A stretch of DNA of 20,001 nt from Pseudomonadota bacterium (GTDB lineage Bacteria; Pseudomonadota; Alphaproteobacteria; Reyranellales; Reyranellaceae). The stretch lies in contig JAEZHS010000059.1 of assembly GCA_023436825.1 (NCBI GenBank), positions 1-20,001 on the forward strand. Reading direction: 5' to 3'. Positions 17,828-20,001 of the stretch are shown piece after piece. The position numbers and the translations under genes are program-made. The stretch's first letter is position 1. Each line of letters opens with the position of its first letter. The notes under the pieces are model-generated. The model saw only the letters and a program-made list of their open reading frames with translations. It searched no databases and was not told the origin of the DNA.

Positions 17828-18577
17828 ATGGAGGTGATCGCCTACTTCACCGCGCTCTGCGGCGAGAAGCTGCATCTATTGGCGTCGCTGTCGCCAGACC
17901 TCCCGCTCGCCCTGCCGCTGGCCCTGCTGCTGGCGGGCCTCGCCGGCAGCCTGGTTCACTGTGTGGGCATGTGCGGTCCCTTCGTGCTAGGACAGGTCGT
18001 CGCCGACAGCGAGAAGGCGCGAGGCAGATACGGCGAATGGCAGCGCCTCGCCGGCGCCGCGCTCTTGCCCTATCACCTCGGCCGCCTCACGACCTATACC
18101 GCGCTCGGCGCGGTTGCCGGCGCGGCGACCGCGCTGTTCGCCGCGACCACGGGCTTCGCCTGGCTGTCGGCGGCGCTGCTGGTGCTCGGCGCGCTGCTGA
18201 TGATCCTGCAGGCGGTCGGCCTGGCGCTGGGCACCGCGTCTCCTCTTTCGCGCCTCGTCACCCGCCTCGCCGCGCCGCTCAGCGCCGCGCGTCATCGGGC
18301 TGGCCGCTACGCTCTTGGCCTGGTGCTGGGCCTGCTGCCCTGCGGCCTGCTCTACGGCGCACTGGCCGCCGCGGCCGGAACGGGCAGCGCCCGCGATGGC
18401 GCGGTCGCGATGCTGGCGTTCGGGGCGGGCACCATGCCCGCCCTGGTCGGCGTCGGCTGGCTCGGCGTGCTGTTGCGTCGCCGGCTGGGCGGCGTCGCGC
18501 ACTGGGTGGCAGCGCCGCTGCTGATCGTCAACGGACTGGCGATGCTGGGACTGGCGACGTCAGCCGTCGGGCGGTGA
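17828..18577 (+). CDS. TauE/SafE-type (DsbD_2-like) multipass membrane protein
   Basis: A 249-residue inner-membrane protein with about six helices, of the group annotated 'sulfite exporter TauE/SafE family' and overlapping the DsbD_2/UreH-like family. The diagnostic segments are the SLVHCVGMCGPFVLG motif (residues 41-55) and GLVLGLLPCGLLYGAL (roughly 163-178), each with Cys residues in a membrane helix, as in thiol or metal-handling transporters. Related genes often sit beside cbb3 oxidase and its copper assembly genes, so a role in oxidase maturation or metal/thiol transport is plausible; sulfite export is not supported by anything here. No ribosome site precedes ATG. It ends by overlapping the convergent DUF2189 gene by 18 bases. 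Confidence 0.82.
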   Translation: MEVIAYFTALCGEKLHLLASLSPDLPLALPLALLLAGLAGSLVHCVGMCGPFVLGQVVADSEKARGRYGEWQRLAGAALLPYHLGRLTTYTALGAVAGAATALFAATTGFAWLSAALLVLGALLMILQAVGLALGTASPLSRLVTRLAAPLSAARHRAGRYALGLVLGLLPCGLLYGALAAAAGTGSARDGAVAMLAFGAGTMPALVGVGWLGVLLRRRLGGVAHWVAAPLLIVNGLAMLGLATSAVGR

Positions 18578-19351
18578 AAAACGCACGATGTCGCGATAGG
18601 CGTGCCAGCTCGCATGCGCGACCACCGGCAGCACGATCACCAGGCCGAGCAGCCCCGGCACCATGGCCAGCGCCACCAGCACGACGATCAGGCCGGCCCA
18701 CAGCAGCATCGGCCGCAGATTGAGACGCACGGCGGCGACCGACGTGGCGATCGCCTCGAACAGGTTGGCGTCGCGGCGGTCGAGCAGATAGGGCATCGAG
18801 AAAGCGCCGATGATGAAAGCGAGCGCCGCCAGTGCGCCGCCGACCGCAACGCCGATGGCGAGGAACGGCAGGCTGCGCGCCGAGTACCAGGCGAGATCGA
18901 GGAAATGCTCCCATGACGGCACGGTGCGCCAGTCGAACACGGCGAACAGAAGCTGGGCCGCGCGCATCCAGGCGAGATGCAGCAGCAGCAGCACGGTGCC
19001 CATCAAGGCGATCTGGTCAGGGTTGCGCCGCCACGCGAGGAAAGTCGATTCGGCGTCGACCAGGAGCCCGTTCTCGAGCCGACGGCTGATCTCGTAGAGC
19101 CCGACCGCCATGAACGGGCCGACGAAGAAGAAGCCGGCGCTGATCGGCAGCACGAGATACGGCAGGTCGCGCCACAGCAGCAACGCGATGACGAGCCAGC
19201 CGGCAACGACGGCCGCAACGCCGAAGGCGAGGCTATGAAGCGGCGCCGCCCGGAGATCGCGCCAGCCGGCGCCGAGCCACGACCAGGCGCGGTCGACGGC
19301 GACCTGGCGGATGCGCGGCTGCGCGCGGAACACGGCAACCGTGTCGCTCAT
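18560..19351 (-). CDS. DUF2189 integral membrane protein
   Basis: A 263-residue inner-membrane protein of the DUF2189 family, whose function is unknown. After a short cytosolic start (PRIRQVAVDRAWSWLGAGWRDLRAAP) it has about six helices. Clear ones are near residues 40-60, 66-90 (LPISAGFFFVGPFMAVGLYE), 118-140, 160-190 and 210-245. The FVGPFMAVGLYEISRR segment is typical of the family. Such genes are often found next to cbb3 oxidase and hemN. ATG at 19351 opens the family-typical frame, but the best ribosome site (AGGAGAG) is spaced for an upstream ATG at 19365, which starts a 5-codon mini-ORF ending on this start codon. It is divergent from ccoN with 135 bases between. Confidence 0.85.
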   Translation of the reverse strand: MSDTVAVFRAQPRIRQVAVDRAWSWLGAGWRDLRAAPLHSLAFGVAAVVAGWLVIALLLWRDLPYLVLPISAGFFFVGPFMAVGLYEISRRLENGLLVDAESTFLAWRRNPDQIALMGTVLLLLHLAWMRAAQLLFAVFDWRTVPSWEHFLDLAWYSARSLPFLAIGVAVGGALAALAFIIGAFSMPYLLDRRDANLFEAIATSVAAVRLNLRPMLLWAGLIVVLVALAMVPGLLGLVIVLPVVAHASWHAYRDIVRFSPPDG

Positions 19352-19365
19352 ATCGTGTCGCTCAT
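19338..19365 (-). repeat. 14-bp tandem duplication across the DUF2189 start codon
   Basis: On the minus strand ATGAGCGACACGAT (19365-19352) is directly followed by ATGAGCGACACGGT (19351-19338), with a single mismatch. Because 14 is not a multiple of three, the first copy opens a different frame from the second. Confidence 0.9.
19348..19365 (-). other. Five-codon mini-ORF (MSDTI) overlapping the DUF2189 start
   Basis: ATG at 19365 is 8 bases after GGAG and reads M-S-D-T-I then TGA. The TGA overlaps the DUF2189 ATG as ATGA. Ribosomes that load here would stop exactly at the DUF2189 start and could restart there. It arises from the 14-bp duplication. Translation is inferred from spacing only. 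Confidence 0.45.
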
Positions 19366-19416
19366 GCGGCTCTCTCCTGCTGCCTGCGACTCCAGCGCCT
19401 CGCGCGGCCACGGTCC

Positions 19417-19430
19417 TTGACCCAGATCAA
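19417..19430 (+). promoter_or_regulatory. Candidate FixK/FNR box upstream of ccoN
   Basis: TTGACCCAGATCAA matches TTGAT-N4-ATCAA at 9 of 10 positions. Its centre is 63.5 bases before the ccoN ATG. TAGACC at 19453-19458 is centred 32 bases after the box centre, the class II spacing, giving a leader of about 22 bases that holds GGGAGAG. cbb3 operons are standard FixK/FNR targets, so this is the best supported of the four boxes. Confidence 0.78.
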
Positions 19431-19486
19431 GGAGGCGCAACCACGCGCCCCGTAGACCTTCCGGCGACACAGAAGCGGGAGAGAAG

Positions 19487-20001
19487 ATGTCCAGCCCAGC
19501 CGTCGCGCGCATCGACCGTCGCGGACCGCGATACGTCGAGGACGTCATCCGCGCCTCCGTCGTGCTCACCATGTTCTGGGGCGTCGTGGCTTTCGCCGCC
19601 GGCGTCGTGATCGCGGCCCAGCTCGTGTGGCCGCAGCTCTCGTTCGACAGCGAATACCTGACGTTCGGCCGCCTGCGTCCCTTGCACACCTCGGCGGCGA
19701 TCTTCGCTTTCGGCGGCACGGCGTTGATCGGCACCGCCTTCCACGTCGTGCAGCGCACCTGCCGCGCCCGCCTGTTCGGCGGCGCGCCGCTCGGCTGGTT
19801 CGTGCTGCTGGGCTACCAGTTCTTCATCGTCACGGCGGCGGCCAGCTACCTGCTCGGCATCACGCAGAGCCGGGAGTACGCCGAGCCCGAATGGTTCATC
19901 GACCTGTGGCTGACGATCGTGTGGGTCGCCTACCTCGTGGCCTATCTCGGCACCGTGCTGAAGCGCGAGGAGCCGCACATCTACGTCGCCAACTGGTTCT
20001 A
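19487..20001 (+). CDS. ccoN: cbb3-type cytochrome c oxidase subunit I (CcoN), C-terminus cut by window edge
   Basis: The first 171 residues of the catalytic subunit of the high-affinity cbb3 oxidase, which reduces O2 at low concentration in the inner membrane. The first helix covers residues about 22-47. [18 protein letters not shown] (60-77) contains His67, the expected ligand of the low-spin heme b. [28 protein letters not shown], and the highly conserved [12 protein letters not shown] followed by [13 protein letters not shown] are all CcoN hallmarks, and the visible part ends in PHIYVANWF. The heme b3 and CuB ligands lie beyond the edge. ATG follows GGGAGAG. ccoO, ccoQ and ccoP are expected to follow outside the window. 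The upstream box suggests FixK activation. Confidence 0.95.
   Translation, partial: MSSPAVARIDRRGPRYVEDVIRASVVLTMFWGVVAFAAGVVIAAQLVWPQLSFDSEYLTFGRLRPLHTSAAIFAFGGTALIGTAFHVVQRTCRARLFGGAPLGWFVLLGYQFFIVTAAASYLLGITQSREYAEPEWFIDLWLTIVWVAYLVAYLGTVLKREEPHIYVANWF

Overview
The window is a GC-rich, gene-dense bacterial segment with protein signatures typical of Alphaproteobacteria: a FixL/FixJ/FixK oxygen cascade, an alphaproteobacterial type of phasin, and a cbb3 oxidase. A soil or freshwater organism of the Hyphomicrobiales or Reyranella/Rhodospirillales type fits, but that placement is inferred from protein style and synteny. No rRNA, tRNA, CRISPR array, transposase or prophage gene was recognised.

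Left part (1-10043) is mostly general metabolism and surface functions. A large Lhr-type superfamily 2 helicase, cut by the left edge, a small four-helix membrane protein and a secreted-type S53 peptidase with a DUF4114 tail all lie on the minus strand. A divergent plus-strand PitA-like phosphate transporter follows. Next come a minus-strand glutathione S-transferase and a plus-strand flavin reductase.

Right part (10069-20001) is an oxygen-response locus. fixL and fixJ overlap and are followed by a stand-alone receiver gene and then fixK. This order (fixL-fixJ-receiver-fixK) is the one known from Bradyrhizobium (fixLJ-bll2758-fixK2). FixL keeps the heme-PAS His and Arg. FixK keeps the E-x-x-S-R recognition helix of regulators that bind TTGAT-N4-ATCAA. 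Around this core are genes that low-oxygen regulons usually hold: an eRF1-domain-like small protein, a phasin-like protein, a CBS-CBS-BON protein, a uspA-hemN-small ORF operon, a TauE/SafE (DsbD_2-like) membrane protein, a DUF2189 membrane protein and the start of ccoN, which is cut by the right edge.

Four TTGA-N6-TCAA-like sites are visible, one each in the intergenic regions before the eRF1-like gene, the CBS-BON gene, the uspA/TauE pair and the DUF2189/ccoN pair. Their distances to start codons mostly fit class II FNR/FixK activation. A CTACGTAG site upstream of fixK is a candidate FixJ target. The inferred circuit is: FixL senses O2, FixJ-P activates fixK, and FixK activates the surrounding oxidase, heme and stress genes.

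Other structures of note are two inverted copies of a palindromic intergenic repeat, a hairpin that carries the stop codons of two convergent genes in its two arms, and a 14-bp tandem duplication that places a 5-codon mini-ORF directly on the DUF2189 start codon. No gene-free stretch exceeds 300 bases.
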